A program made the position numbers and the translations under genes. The notes beneath the pieces were generated by a model. The model made no database searches. It saw only the letters and a list, made by a program, of their open reading frames with translations, and was not told the DNA's origin. From assembly GCA_035627915.1 (NCBI GenBank), contig DASPKT010000398.1, positions 1-16,803 on the forward strand: a stretch of 16,803 nt of DNA, in the 5' to 3' direction. The DNA comes from DASPKT01 sp035627915 (GTDB lineage Bacteria; Pseudomonadota; Alphaproteobacteria; Azospirillales; Azospirillaceae). Positions 6,958 to 13,924 of this stretch are shown one piece after another (the stretch's first letter is position 1; each line of letters opens with the position of its first letter).

Positions 6958-7118
6958 AGGCATTCCTGGCGGCCCTGGTCTTCTACGGCGTCGCGGCGGT
7001 GGCGACCGGCTTCGTGCTGGAGAGCCTGCTCGCCCGCCAGTCCGTCGACGCCTTCAGCACCGAGGGCGCCCGCCCCGGCCACGAGGGCGACGCCAACGAG
7101 CGCGGCTGGAATTACTGA
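6954..7118 (+). CDS. Small membrane protein (54 aa), translationally coupled to the transferase
   Basis: The ATG at 6954 overlaps the transferase stop as ATGA and is preceded at eight bases by a strong GGGAGGT ribosome site (6939-6945), good evidence for a translated gene despite its size. The peptide opens with one hydrophobic helix (FLAALVFYGVAAVATGFVLESLL, about residues 3-25), followed by a polar tail rich in Gly, Glu, Asp and Arg ending in GWNY. It is probably a single-span inner-membrane peptide with the tail in the periplasm, although the single lysine before the helix also allows an uncleaved signal. I do not recognise the family. Coupling to the transferase suggests joint expression only; function is unknown. 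Confidence 0.7.
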   Translation: MKAFLAALVFYGVAAVATGFVLESLLARQSVDAFSTEGARPGHEGDANERGWNY

Positions 7119-7124
7119 GGCGCT

Positions 7125-7406
7125 TCAGGGCAGGTCCTGCCAGGGTCCGCGCACGCGGACAATGACGACGGTACCGGCACCTTCGTCCACCAGGAACCTG
7201 ATCCTGTGCCCTTCGACGATCCGCATGCGCAGGGACGGTTCCCGGTCATCCCGCGGCCATCGTGAAGGAGCATCCGACAGTTCCCGGATCGCGGAAAGGA
7301 TGTGTGCCACGCGCGCCTTCGCGGGCATCCCTCCGCGTCCATGCCAAGCCCGCACCGCGGTCAGGTCGGCGGCGGCCTGCCTGGTCAGGATCACGCGGTA
7401 TGGCAC
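7125..7406 (-). CDS. Type II toxin, RelE/ParE family
   Basis: This 93-aa protein has the RelE/ParE fold signature: an N-terminal strand with paired helices (YRVILTRQAAADLTAVRAW, then AKARVAHILSAIRELSD), and then the strand block LRMRIVEGHRIRFLVDE followed by VVIVRVRGPWQDL. The last resembles the ParE/RelE C-terminal 'V-hydrophobic-R-V-R' strand that carries the active-site arginine. RelE members cut mRNA on the ribosome and ParE members poison gyrase; the sequence alone does not tell which. The start is GTG (7406), 12 bases after the antitoxin stop and without a clear ribosome site, implying translational coupling that keeps toxin below antitoxin. Its 3' end is only six bases from the 3' end of the convergent 54-aa gene. 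Confidence 0.85.
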   Translation of the reverse strand: MPYRVILTRQAAADLTAVRAWHGRGGMPAKARVAHILSAIRELSDAPSRWPRDDREPSLRMRIVEGHRIRFLVDEGAGTVVIVRVRGPWQDLP

Positions 7407-7418
7407 GGCCGGCGCGGC

Positions 7419-7610
7419 TCAGAGCAGCTTGCGCGCCTTGGGTTCTGGAAGCTCGTCCTCCGTGTCCCAGGACTCCACCCAGGCGCCGACCTCCTCGAAC
7501 GGGATGCCGATGCCGGCCCTGGCATCTGCCAGCGCGGCTTCGGTCTTCCGGTCATCCTCGGCGCAGGCATCCGGGACGGAGGCGGGCGAGGGCTTGGGGC
7601 GTGCGGTCAT
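7419..7610 (-). CDS. Antitoxin of the RelE/ParE pair
   Basis: The 63-aa acidic protein precedes the toxin in the same direction, the usual antitoxin-first order. Its C-terminal half (ALADARAGIGIPFEEVGAWVESWDTEDELPEPKARK) resembles the 'ADxxxGRxxPxEEVxxWLxSWGTxDELPxP' pattern of short antitoxins that accompany RelE/ParE toxins; I rely on memory of that pattern. The N-terminal third is Pro/Ser/Ala-rich with no clear ribbon-helix-helix, so DNA binding and autoregulation are uncertain. The start is the only ATG in the right place (7610), with no obvious Shine-Dalgarno. It lies 32 bases after the stop of the formate dehydrogenase gamma gene and could receive read-through from it. A TGCTATGGT extended -10-like element precedes the ATG by about nine bases. 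Confidence 0.78.
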   Translation of the reverse strand: MTARPKPSPASVPDACAEDDRKTEAALADARAGIGIPFEEVGAWVESWDTEDELPEPKARKLL

Positions 7611-7642
7611 GGCGGGACCATAGCACGTCCGGTTACCACCGC

Positions 7643-8725
7643 CTACTCGGCCCCCGCCCGGTAGGTGGTGCCCACGCCGGCCGGGGGGACCTGGCGGCGC
7701 TGGGCCTCGTACCAGCCGCGGTGGTGCTCGATGGCCCAGTTTTCGTCCACCTCGCCGCGGCCCATGGCGTCGAAGGCGCCCTCCATGCCCACCGTGCCGA
7801 TGTAGATGTGGGCCAGGATCATGGCGATCATCAGCGCCGCCAGCAGCGCGTGCACCACGTGCAGGATCTGCTGGCCGCCGATGCCGGTCACCGCGAAGGG
7901 CGTCATCAGCATGTAGCCGGTGACCGCGACGGCGGCGCCGCCCAGCACCACGCCCCAGAAGATGCCCTTCTGCCCGGCGTTGAAGCGCCCGGTCTCCGGG
8001 TGCTCCGCGTGGCCGCCACGGCCCATGCCGCCGAGGGTCCGGATCCAGACGACGTCGGCCTTCTCGGGGATGTTGTCGCGCACCCAGGCCAGGAACATCA
8101 CGACGATGCCCAGCACGAAGGGCAGGCTGGAGAAGTTGTGCAGGTACTTCGCCCCGTCGGCGGCGACGAAGAAGGCGTCGTGGCCGATCAGCGGGATCAG
8201 CAGGAAGCGGCCGAAGGTGATGACCATGCCGGACAGCGCCAGCGCGATGAAGCTGACGGCCGTGGTCCAGTGGGCGAAGCGCTCGAAGAAGCCGAAGCGC
8301 GGGACCCAGCGCCCCGACCGGCCCCGCTCGATGCGGATGCGGCCCTTGATGAGGTAGAAGGCCAGCAGCGCCACCACGGTGAACAGGATCAGCCCGCCGG
8401 CGACCCATTGCAGCGTCTCCATGCGGAAGGCTCGCCATTCCCGCCCCTCCGGCTGGACCAGCACGGCCAGCTTCGCGTCGGGGATGGAGACGCGGCCCAC
8501 CACCTTGTCCTCGTGCGGGATGTCCAGCGGCACGTCGCCGGGCTTGGTCATCTGCGGCGACGGCGTGCGCGACTCCAGCCCCGGCGGCACCGGCTGGTTG
8601 GGGTCGGCGCCGGCCCCGGCGCGTTCCGACACCTGGGCGAAGGCCTGGGCGGCGAGGATCGGCCCCAGCCCCAGCAGGGCGGCGATGAGGCCGGCGGAGA
8701 GGATGCGGAAGAGCGCGCGTGCCAT
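7643..8725 (-). CDS. Formate dehydrogenase subunit gamma (cytochrome b556)
   Basis: This 360-aa protein is the membrane anchor that passes electrons from the Fe-S subunit to quinone. It has an N-terminal signal-like segment (about 1-30), a periplasmic extension to about residue 104, and five predicted helices near 105-127, 153-173, 197-215, 255-275 and 287-310. Heme-ligand candidates are H152 (FERFAHW), H196 (YLHNFSS), H292 and H306. The 14-residue H292-H306 spacing matches the paired ligands reported for E. coli FdnI. It is about 140 residues longer than FdnI, the excess being the N-terminal extension, as in other FDH3-like gamma subunits. It starts 16 bases after the beta gene with a GGAGGGGG ribosome site. 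Symbols differ between species (fdnI, fdoI, fdh3C), so none is given. Confidence 0.93.
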   Translation of the reverse strand: MARALFRILSAGLIAALLGLGPILAAQAFAQVSERAGAGADPNQPVPPGLESRTPSPQMTKPGDVPLDIPHEDKVVGRVSIPDAKLAVLVQPEGREWRAFRMETLQWVAGGLILFTVVALLAFYLIKGRIRIERGRSGRWVPRFGFFERFAHWTTAVSFIALALSGMVITFGRFLLIPLIGHDAFFVAADGAKYLHNFSSLPFVLGIVVMFLAWVRDNIPEKADVVWIRTLGGMGRGGHAEHPETGRFNAGQKGIFWGVVLGGAAVAVTGYMLMTPFAVTGIGGQQILHVVHALLAALMIAMILAHIYIGTVGMEGAFDAMGRGEVDENWAIEHHRGWYEAQRRQVPPAGVGTTYRAGAE

Positions 8726-8741
8726 CTCGGGGTCCCCCTCC

Positions 8742-9374
8742 TCAGGTCTCGGTATTGCCGCTGCCGCCGGGGGCGTAGCTGTCGCCCTGGTCCGTGCCGT
8801 AGGCGACCGACCAGCCCCAGGCGCCGGAGCCGTAGCCGCGCCGGGCGCTGCGCTCCTGGTAGAGTGCCGCCAGCACGTCGCCGTCGCCGGCCATCAGCGA
8901 GCGGGTGGAGCACATCTCCGCGCACAGCGGCAGCTTGCCCTCCGCCAGCCGGTTGGTGCCGTACTTGGCGTATTCCTCGGGGCTGTTGTCCGCCTCCGGC
9001 CCGCCGGCGCAGAAGGTGCACTTGTCCATCTTGCCGCGACCGCCGAAGTTGGTGGCCTGCGGGTACTGCGGGGCGCCGAAGGGGCAGGCATAGAAGCAGT
9101 AGCCGCAGCCGATGCACAGATCCTTGTCGTGCAGCACCACCCCGTCGGCGGTGACGTAGAAGCAGTCGGTCGGGCACACCGCGGCGCAGGGCGCGCTGGT
9201 GCAGTGCATGCACGACATGGTGATCGAGCGCTCGCCCGGCTGGCCGTCCTGCAGCGTCACCACGCGGCGGCGCTGCATGCCCCAGGGCACCTCGTGCTCG
9301 TTCTTGCAGGCGGTGACGCAGGCGTTGCACTCGATGCAGCGCTCCGAGTCGCAGAGGAACTTCATGCGCGCCAT
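8742..9374 (-). CDS. Formate dehydrogenase subunit beta (four [4Fe-4S] ferredoxin-like)
   Basis: This 210-aa electron-transfer subunit contains the sixteen cysteines for four [4Fe-4S] clusters: C13/16/19/23 (CIECNACVTAC), C55/58/63/67 (CMHCTSAPCAAVC), C87/90/93/97 (CIGCGYCFYAC), and C119/122 with C151/155. Two further cysteines (C8, C71) are extra. Unlike E. coli FdnH/FdoH (close to 300 aa), it ends in a Gly/Ser/Asp-rich soluble tail and lacks the C-terminal membrane helix, which fits the FDH3-like subtype. It has no signal peptide, so it presumably crosses the membrane with the Tat-exported alpha subunit. GGGAGGG precedes the ATG at 9374. It lies 32 bases after the alpha gene. Confidence 0.95.
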   Translation of the reverse strand: MARMKFLCDSERCIECNACVTACKNEHEVPWGMQRRRVVTLQDGQPGERSITMSCMHCTSAPCAAVCPTDCFYVTADGVVLHDKDLCIGCGYCFYACPFGAPQYPQATNFGGRGKMDKCTFCAGGPEADNSPEEYAKYGTNRLAEGKLPLCAEMCSTRSLMAGDGDVLAALYQERSARRGYGSGAWGWSVAYGTDQGDSYAPGGSGNTET

Positions 9375-9406
9375 TGGTCAGAGCCCTCCCTGGGCTGTCG
9401 CTCGCG

Positions 9407-12334
9407 TCAGGCCTTCTCGACCCGGCACAGGGTCACCTTGGTTTCCTGCATGAACGTCACGGGGTCGTAGCCGTAGGTCGTCACGCCGTTGCAGGGCTCG
9501 CCCAGGACGATGGGGTCGGTGCCCGGCGGGTAGTGCCGGCGCAGGCTCTCGCCCTGCCAGAAGCCGCTGAAGTGGAAGGGCATGAAGACCACGCCGCGGC
9601 CCACCCGCTCGGTCACGAGCGCGCGGACCTTGGCCTTGCCCTCCTCGGGGCTGTGCACCCAGACCCAGTCGCCCTCGCCGACGCCCATGCGCTCGGCGTC
9701 CTGGTGGTTGATCTCGATGAACATGGTCTGCTGCAGCTCGGCCAGCCACCGGTTGGACCGGGTCTCCTCGCCGCCGCCCTCGTACTCCACCAGCCGGCCG
9801 GAGGTGAGGATGAAGGGGTACTTGTCCGGCACCTTGGCGTCGGCCGCCGCCTTCTGGACGGAGCGGTTGAGGTGCGGCAGGCGGAAGTCGCGGCGGTCCT
9901 CGATGGCGGGGAACTCGCCCACCAGGTCCAGGCGCGGGGTGTAGATCGGTTCGCGGTGGATCGGCACCGGGTCCGGCAGGTTCCAGGCCACGGCGCGGGC
10001 CTTGGCGTTGCCGTAGGGCAGGCAGCCGTGCTTGATGGCGACGCGGGAGATGCCCATGGACAGGTCCGTCGCCCACGAGACGTCGTCGACCTTCTCGCCG
10101 CCGATCATCTCGATGACCCGGCGCTCGTCGGCCGTCAGCTCCTTGTCCCAGCCGAGCTTCTTCAGCACGGCCATGGTGAACTCAGGATAGCCGTCCTCGA
10201 TCTCCGAGCCCTTGGACCAGCTGCCCTCGGCCAGCAGCGTCTGGCCGTTGCGCTCCACCCCGAAGCGGGCGCGGAAGGTGCCGCCGCCCTCCATCACGTG
10301 CTTGGAGGTGTCGTAGAGCACCGGGCTGCCCGGGTGGCGCCACTCCGGATGCCCCCAGCAGGGCCAGGGCAGGCCGTAATAGTCGCCCTTCAGCGGGCCC
10401 TTGGTGGCCTGCATGGTGATGCGGTCGAAGTCGGCCTGGTGCTTCATGTGCAGCTTCAGGCGCTCCGGCGACTGGCCGGTGTAGCCGGTGGAGATGCAGC
10501 TCCGGTTGATCTCCCGCAGGATGTCCTCGGGATCGGGCCGGTTGTTCACCACCTTGATGTGCTTGCACAGCTCCTGCTCGAACCCCAGCTTGCGGGACAG
10601 CAGGTACATGGCCTCGTAGTCGTCCTTGGACTCGAAGATCGGGTCGACGATGCGCTCGGCCCACTGGACGGAGCGGTTGGAGCAGGTGCGGCTGCCCTCC
10701 GTCTCGAACTGGGTGCAGATCGGCAGCAGGTAGGTGCCGTTGCGGCGCTGGGTCACGGCGGCGAAGCTGGTGGGGTGCGGGTCCATGACGACCAGCAGCT
10801 CCAGCGCCTCCATGCCCTTCAGCTGGTCGGGCATGCGGGTCACGGTGTTGCCGCCGTGGCCCATCACGACCATGCCGCGGATGGGGTTGGGCTGCTCGAC
10901 CTGCCCAGGCTCCGCGGCGGTGGCGTCGAACCAGCGCGTCGTCGGGATGCCCTTCTGCTCCATCAGCTTCTTCTTCTCGTCCCGCGACATGGTCTCGGTC
11001 CCGAAGCGGGACAGCAGCCATTCGTAGGGGACGTCCCAGGCGCGGGCGAAGTGCTTCCAGGCGCCCTCGGCCAGCCCGTAGTAGGAGGGCAGGGTGGTGA
11101 CGTCCAGGCCCAGGTCGGTGGCGCCCTGCACGTTGCAGTGGCCGCGGTAGATGTTGGCGCCGCCGCCGGCCACGCCGATGTTGCCCAGCGCCAGCTGCAG
11201 GATGGAGAAGGCGCGGACGTTGGCGGTGCCGACCGTGTGCTGGGTGGCGCCCATGCACCAGATCAGCGTGCCCGGCCGGTGCTCCGCCATGACCTGGGCG
11301 ACCTTGCGCAGCTGCTCCGCCGGCACACCGGTGACCTTCTCCACCAGGTCGGGGGTCCAGCGCGCGACCTCCTTGCGAACCTCGTCCATGCCGTAGACGC
11401 GCTGGGCGATGTACTCCTTGTCCTCCCAGCCGTTCTCGAAGATGTGCCAGAGGATGCCCCACACCACGGGGATGTCGGTGCCGGGCCGGATGCGCACGTA
11501 GTCGGTGGCGTGCGCGGCGGTGCGGGTGAAGCGCGGGTCGATGACGATGAAGGGGGCCCGGTTGTTCTCCTTGCCGCGCAGCATGTGCTGCAGCGACACC
11601 GGGTGCGCCTCGCAGGGATTGCCGCCGATTATGACCAGGCACTTGGAGTTCTGGATGTCGTTGTAGCTGTTGGTCATCGCGCCGTAGCCCCAGGTGTTGG
11701 CCACGCCCGCGACGGTGGTCGAGTGGCAGATGCGCGCCTGGTGGTCGATGTTGTTGGTGCCCCACAGCGCCGCCATCTTCCGCATGAGGTACGAGCCCTC
11801 GTTGGAGAACTTGGCGGAGCCCAGCCAGAACACGCTGTCGGGGCCCAGGCGCTGGCGGATTTCCAGCAGCTTGTTGCCGATCTCCTCGATCGCCTGGTCC
11901 CAGGTGATGCGCTGCCACTCCCCCTCGACCAGCTTCATCGGGTATTTCAGGCGCCGCTCGCCCTTGGTCAGCTCGCGCACGGATGCGCCCTTGGCGCAGT
12001 GCGTGCCCTGGCTGATCGGGCTCTCCCAGCCCGGCTCCTGCTGCACCCAGACGCCGTTTTGCACCTCGCCCACGACGGTGCAGCCGACCGAGCAGTGGGT
12101 GCAGACGTTCTTGCGCAGGATCTTCTCCTGGTTCGGCTGGAGCGCCGCCGCCTCGGCCTTGCGCACCATGCCGGGGGAGACCGAGCCCAGCGCCGCCAGA
12201 CCGCCCGCGGCCAGGCCGGAGCTGCGCAGGAAGGACCGCCTCGTCAGCGCCTCCGGCCGGTCGCGCGGCGGGGCGAGCGTGGCCGCCAGACCGGTGGAAC
12301 GGGATGCCTTGAGGCCGCTGCGCTTGGTCAACAT
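9407..12334 (-). CDS. Formate dehydrogenase alpha subunit, Mo/W-bis-MGD, Cys-type, Tat-exported
   Basis: The 975-aa catalytic subunit oxidises formate to CO2. A twin-arginine signal (TRRSFLRSSGLAAGG, residues 31-45) points to export. C78, C81, C85 and C113 bind the proximal [4Fe-4S] cluster, followed by the conserved AKG lysine. The metal ligand is Cys203 with His204 (QARICHSTTVAGVANTWGYGAMTN), at the position where enterobacterial FdnG has selenocysteine. No in-frame UGA is needed. The C-terminal molybdopterin-dinucleotide-binding domain is visible from about residue 800 (YPFILTSGRLVEYEGGG..., HQDAERMGVGEGDWVWV). The start at 12334 has GAAGGTG six bases before it. The length is typical for FDH3-like alpha subunits. 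The choice of Mo or W cannot be told from sequence. It is the third gene of the operon, after the chaperone and the small Tat-signal protein. Confidence 0.96.
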   Translation of the reverse strand: MLTKRSGLKASRSTGLAATLAPPRDRPEALTRRSFLRSSGLAAGGLAALGSVSPGMVRKAEAAALQPNQEKILRKNVCTHCSVGCTVVGEVQNGVWVQQEPGWESPISQGTHCAKGASVRELTKGERRLKYPMKLVEGEWQRITWDQAIEEIGNKLLEIRQRLGPDSVFWLGSAKFSNEGSYLMRKMAALWGTNNIDHQARICHSTTVAGVANTWGYGAMTNSYNDIQNSKCLVIIGGNPCEAHPVSLQHMLRGKENNRAPFIVIDPRFTRTAAHATDYVRIRPGTDIPVVWGILWHIFENGWEDKEYIAQRVYGMDEVRKEVARWTPDLVEKVTGVPAEQLRKVAQVMAEHRPGTLIWCMGATQHTVGTANVRAFSILQLALGNIGVAGGGANIYRGHCNVQGATDLGLDVTTLPSYYGLAEGAWKHFARAWDVPYEWLLSRFGTETMSRDEKKKLMEQKGIPTTRWFDATAAEPGQVEQPNPIRGMVVMGHGGNTVTRMPDQLKGMEALELLVVMDPHPTSFAAVTQRRNGTYLLPICTQFETEGSRTCSNRSVQWAERIVDPIFESKDDYEAMYLLSRKLGFEQELCKHIKVVNNRPDPEDILREINRSCISTGYTGQSPERLKLHMKHQADFDRITMQATKGPLKGDYYGLPWPCWGHPEWRHPGSPVLYDTSKHVMEGGGTFRARFGVERNGQTLLAEGSWSKGSEIEDGYPEFTMAVLKKLGWDKELTADERRVIEMIGGEKVDDVSWATDLSMGISRVAIKHGCLPYGNAKARAVAWNLPDPVPIHREPIYTPRLDLVGEFPAIEDRRDFRLPHLNRSVQKAAADAKVPDKYPFILTSGRLVEYEGGGEETRSNRWLAELQQTMFIEINHQDAERMGVGEGDWVWVHSPEEGKAKVRALVTERVGRGVVFMPFHFSGFWQGESLRRHYPPGTDPIVLGEPCNGVTTYGYDPVTFMQETKVTLCRVEKA

Positions 12335-12401
12335 GGCCGCACCTTCGGGATTGGGGGCTGGGCTGCGTCGTGTCGGGTCCGGTCCGGGCGGCGCCCGGGT
12401 C

Positions 12402-12611
12402 CTACAGGGAGTTCAGGAAGTAGAAGCGCTCTATGTGCGGGGTGACCCGGTAGCGGGCCTTGACCTGCTCGGGCTCGCTCTCCTTGGCCTCCGCCTCGCC
12501 GCCGGCCAGCACGGCCGGCAGCACCGCCGCCGCCGCGGCCCCGGCCAGGCCGGCCCCGCGCAGGAAGTCGCGGCGCCCCGGCGCCGGATTGTCCTCGTCC
12601 CGTCCGCTCAT
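12402..12611 (-). CDS. Formate dehydrogenase-associated small Tat-signal protein
   Basis: The 69-aa product is mostly a twin-arginine signal (GRRDFLRGAGLAGAAAAAVLPAVL) followed by a short tail KARYRVTPHIERFYFLNSL. It matches the family known as 'formate dehydrogenase region Tat target', which nearly always sits beside fdh genes. Its role is unproven; a small exported accessory or structural peptide of the complex is the usual guess. The ATG at 12611 is preferred over the GTG at 12626 because GGAGG sits six bases before it. The chaperone stop codon (12623-12625) lies 11 bases upstream, so translation is probably coupled. The conserved C-terminal YFLNSL is typical of these proteins. Confidence 0.9.
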   Translation of the reverse strand: MSGRDEDNPAPGRRDFLRGAGLAGAAAAAVLPAVLAGGEAEAKESEPEQVKARYRVTPHIERFYFLNSL

Positions 12612-12622
12612 GCTCGCCTCCG

Positions 12623-13231
12623 TCACGCGTCGGCCAGGGCGAAGGCCCCGGCCTCGATCTCGATGAAGACCCGGCCCAGCGTGCCCACCGGCCGGTAGAG
12701 GACGGCGCCCTCCGCGCGCTCCAGGTCGCGGAACAGGCGCCCCATCCAGGGATCCAGGTGGCGGGCGAAGAAGCCCTGCTGCTCCCCGCGCGGCGCCCCC
12801 AGGCTGCCGTCGGCGAGGCCCGCCATCATCTCCAGCAGGGCGGCGGCATGGTCCTCGGGCTCGCAGACCCCGGGCTCCCGGGCGATGCCGAGGCGCGCCA
12901 TGTCCTGGCGCACCGCCACCAGCGGCCGGTCCTGCAGGAAGCCCGTCAGGTAGAAGGAGGCGTAGGGGACCAGCTCGCCCCGCTGCACGCCGATGAAGAG
13001 GCGGGTGTACTCGCGCTCGGCCCCGCGCGGGTCGGCGCCGGCGGCGGCGCGCGACAGGGCGGCCAGCGCCTCGCCCAGGCCGGTGCCGCGGGGCAGCGCC
13101 GGATCGCCCTCCAGACCGGCCAGCAGCGTCAGCAGCGGCGCCTCCGGCGGCCGCGCCAGCAGCGCCGCCAGCAGCCTGTAGAGGTGCGCGCGGTTGAGGT
13201 CGGTCCGGTCGGTGGCACCGTCGAAGTCCAC
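12623..13231 (-). CDS. TorD/DmsD-family molybdoenzyme maturation chaperone
   Basis: This cytoplasmic all-helical chaperone (202 aa from the chosen start) should bind the alpha-subunit Tat signal until the cofactor is inserted. Diagnostic motifs are REYTRLFIGVQRGELVPYASFYLTGFLQDRPLVAVRQDM and the EPEDHAAALLEMMAGL helix, the TorD 'E/D-x-DH' signature. I prefer GTG 13231, preceded by GGGAGGAGCGAGG, over the GTG at 13300. The longer start lacks a ribosome site and would add 23 residues with atypical codons (three AGG, two GGA, AAA, GAA) unlike the body, and TorD proteins are about 200 residues. It is the first gene of the fdh operon, placing the promoter between 13231 and the divergent gene at 13408. 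Confidence 0.9.
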   Translation of the reverse strand: MDFDGATDRTDLNRAHLYRLLAALLARPPEAPLLTLLAGLEGDPALPRGTGLGEALAALSRAAAGADPRGAEREYTRLFIGVQRGELVPYASFYLTGFLQDRPLVAVRQDMARLGIAREPGVCEPEDHAAALLEMMAGLADGSLGAPRGEQQGFFARHLDPWMGRLFRDLERAEGAVLYRPVGTLGRVFIEIEAGAFALADA

Positions 13232-13407
13232 GCCCCTCGCTCCTCCCTGACCCGGGCCCCTTGGGGGCCTGCCGTTTTCGTTGATTTCCTTGTCTTTCAC
13301 CGGGGTAACACCGGCCCGGCGTGAAAGTTACGCGCGCTTCGGAGCAGGACCGGGGCGGCCGCTGTTACCCTGGCGACGCCAACCCGATCCGCAGGGGAGA
13401 TCCCCGC
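13232..13407. promoter_or_regulatory. Divergent promoter region of the fdh operon and the secreted-protein gene
   Basis: This 176-base interval is less biased than its surroundings. It contains inverted copies of an octamer, GGGTAACA (13303-13310) and TGTTACCC (13363-13370), a 7-bp dyad CTTTCAC/GTGAAAG (13294-13300 and 13321-13327), and a compact hairpin GGCCCC-TTG-GGGGCC (13255-13269) in the expected fdh leader. No canonical FNR box or sigma54 -24/-12 element was seen. The repeats are observed; a regulatory role is inference. Confidence 0.35.
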
Positions 13408-13908
13408 ATGCGCCCCGCCCAACGCCCCCTGAAGACCCGTACCCTGAAAACCCGTACCCTGGCCCTCGCCGCGGCCCTGCTGCTGCCGGCGGCCTTCGCC
13501 GTGCCGGGCCTTGCCCAGCAGGCCCCGGCCCAGAAGCCTGCCGCCCAGCAGCCTGCGAAGGCGGGCGCCCAGGGAAATCTACAGAACCAGGACGCCGCCC
13601 GTCGCACGCCCAAGGGGGGTGACCCCAACGAGGCAGAGCGCAAGGGCCTGACCTCGCCCGAGGTCCAGCGCAGCCAGGACCCGCAGCCGACGCCGCAGGG
13701 CACCCGGCCGCCCAACGCGCAGACCTCGACCAACGCGAACCCCGAGGCGCTGTACGCCGCCCTGCAGAAGGTGCGCGCCGCCCCGCCGGGGCTCGACGGC
13801 AAGCCGATCCCGCGGCCGAACCCGCTGGGCAGCGAGCCGACGACGGAGATGCAGCCGCACCCCGACGGCCACCCGAAGAGCCTGTTCCCCGAGGGCTACG
13901 TGGAATAA
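13408..13908 (+). CDS. Secreted Pro/Gln-rich hypothetical protein
   Basis: The 166-aa product starts at ATG 13408 with AGGGGAGA upstream. Residues 1-35 form a Sec-type signal peptide: a basic start, hydrophobic LALAAALLLPAAFAV, and a likely cleavage after GLAQ or nearby. The mature part is low-complexity and disordered-looking (QQAPAQKPAAQQPAK, then many Pro, Asn, Gln and Thr). A more constrained segment follows (ALYAALQKVRAAPPGLDGKPIPRPNP) and then the tail HPDGHPKSLFPEGYVE. No catalytic motif or lipobox is seen, so it is a predicted soluble periplasmic protein of unknown role. A 15-bp tandem duplication in the 5' end repeats the residues LKTRT in the signal peptide. It is divergent from the fdh operon and convergent with the CobD/CbiB-like gene, 16 bases apart. 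Confidence 0.8.
   Translation: MRPAQRPLKTRTLKTRTLALAAALLLPAAFAVPGLAQQAPAQKPAAQQPAKAGAQGNLQNQDAARRTPKGGDPNEAERKGLTSPEVQRSQDPQPTPQGTRPPNAQTSTNANPEALYAALQKVRAAPPGLDGKPIPRPNPLGSEPTTEMQPHPDGHPKSLFPEGYVE
13427..13456 (+). repeat. 15-bp tandem direct repeat in a signal-peptide coding region
   Basis: CCCTGAAGACCCGTA (13427-13441) is followed immediately by CCCTGAAAACCCGTA (13442-13456), with 14 of 15 bases identical. A third partial unit (CCCTG) follows. The length is a multiple of three, so the duplication adds five residues (LKTRT) to the basic start of the signal peptide without changing frame. It looks like a slippage or duplication event. Confidence 0.85.
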
Positions 13909-13924
13909 GGCCGGGCGGCAGCAG

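Noticed and set aside
7129..7141. GGCAGG-T-CCTGCC palindrome as a terminator between convergent genes
   Set aside because: The loop is one base, it lies inside the toxin 3' coding end, and no T-tract follows on either strand.
11717..11735. Possible selenocysteine codon in the formate dehydrogenase active site
   Set aside because: The codon at the metal-ligand position reads Cys and the frame is open throughout; no recoding is needed.
9374..12445. Open frame of more than 1000 codons on the plus strand
   Set aside because: It lies antisense to the alpha subunit of formate dehydrogenase. The translation is low-complexity (Val, His, Gln, Leu, Ala) and has no family motifs; it arises from G/C third-position bias.
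13281..13622. Pro/Arg-rich plus-strand frame overlapping the secreted-protein gene
   Set aside because: It is out of frame with the ORF that has a signal peptide and a ribosome site. Its composition is that of shifted GC-rich coding sequence.
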